From contig JAEWFU010000511.1 in NCBI GenBank assembly GCA_023388675.1, positions 1 to 7,229 on the forward strand: DNA of 7,229 bases, given 5' to 3'. Below are positions 6,969-7,229 of the stretch, one piece after another (position 1 is the first letter of the stretch; every line of letters starts with the position of its first letter). The translations under genes and the position numbers were made by a program. The notes under the pieces were generated by a model that had not been told where the DNA came from, did no database searches, and saw nothing but the letters and a program-made list of their open reading frames with translations. This stretch comes from Pseudomonadota bacterium (GTDB lineage Bacteria > Pseudomonadota > Alphaproteobacteria > Rhizobiales > Rhizobiaceae).

Positions 6969-7229
6969 TGTCGCGCATGACGATGATCGAGGCGATCCGT
7001 TCCGCGATGGATGTATCGATGGCGCGCGACGACAATGTTGTCGTGTTCGGCGAGGACGTCGGCTATTTCGGCGGCGTCTTCCGCTGCACGGCCGGCCTTC
7101 AGCAGAAATACGGCAAGACCCGCGTTTTTGACGCGCCTATCTCGGAGCTCGGCATTGTCGGCGCGGCCATCGGCATGGCGTCCTACGGCCTGCGCCCTTG
7201 TGTCGAGGTGCAGTTCGCCGACTATGTCT
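6968..7229 (+). CDS. bkdA2: branched-chain 2-oxoacid dehydrogenase E1 beta subunit (partial, cut by window end)
   Basis: Only the first 87 codons are present; the gene runs off the window and the family is usually about 330-350 residues long. The beta chain pairs with BkdA1 in the alpha2-beta2 E1 enzyme and supplies half of each ThDP site. The visible part has [19 protein letters not shown] (4-22), [17 protein letters not shown] (28-44), the ThDP-side segment [18 protein letters not shown] (54-71) with the conserved Glu60, and [13 protein letters not shown] (74-86). The [10 protein letters not shown] stretch is typical of branched-chain E1 beta rather than pyruvate dehydrogenase E1 beta. The start lacks the longer N-terminal extension recalled for the Pseudomonas protein. 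E2 (bkdB) and E3 (lpdV) genes would be expected after it. Confidence 0.93.
   Translation, partial: MSRMTMIEAIRSAMDVSMARDDNVVVFGEDVGYFGGVFRCTAGLQQKYGKTRVFDAPISELGIVGAAIGMASYGLRPCVEVQFADYV

Overview
The window is a GC-rich, densely packed piece of chromosome in which every convincing gene lies on the + strand. The gene types and their sequence character (a rhizobial-style type II secretion tail and a Pseudomonas-type branched-chain keto acid dehydrogenase with GC-rich codons) point to an alphaproteobacterium, probably of the Hyphomicrobiales/Rhizobiales. That placement is inferred from protein character only; there is no rRNA or other marker here.

Region 1 (about 1-3802) is the distal end of a type II secretion (general secretion pathway) operon. 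In order it has a possible last few codons of an upstream gene, the minor pseudopilin GspK, the inner-membrane platform proteins GspL and GspM (joined by an ATGA overlap), a small GspN/GspC-like periplasmic protein, and a 175-residue exported protein whose folded core looks like a lone secretin N0/STN domain. GspL-GspM-GspN would form the assembly platform linking the cytoplasmic ATPase to the pseudopilus and secretin. The GspL cytoplasmic part and the GspN/C protein are both short compared with the classical enterobacterial or Pseudomonas forms.

Region 2 (about 3803-5418) holds two metabolic or transport genes: a ten-helix EamA/DMT-family transporter and, 64 bases later, a FucU-type L-fucose mutarotase with a strong ribosome binding site. 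No other fucose genes are visible. An A-rich/T-rich stretch follows the mutarotase stop and may act as a weak terminator.

Region 3 (about 5419-7229) starts a branched-chain 2-oxoacid dehydrogenase operon: bkdA1 (E1 alpha, complete, 410 residues with ThDP motif and active-site loop) and bkdA2 (E1 beta, cut by the window end after 87 codons). Together they would decarboxylate the keto acids of Val, Leu and Ile and pass the acyl group to an E2 presumably encoded downstream. A 29-codon ORF fits exactly between the two genes, its stop sharing a base with the bkdA2 start.

No tRNA, rRNA, CRISPR array, insertion sequence or phage gene was seen. No clearly new system is visible. The best leads are the lone STN-like protein at the end of the secretion operon and the small ORF between bkdA1 and bkdA2.
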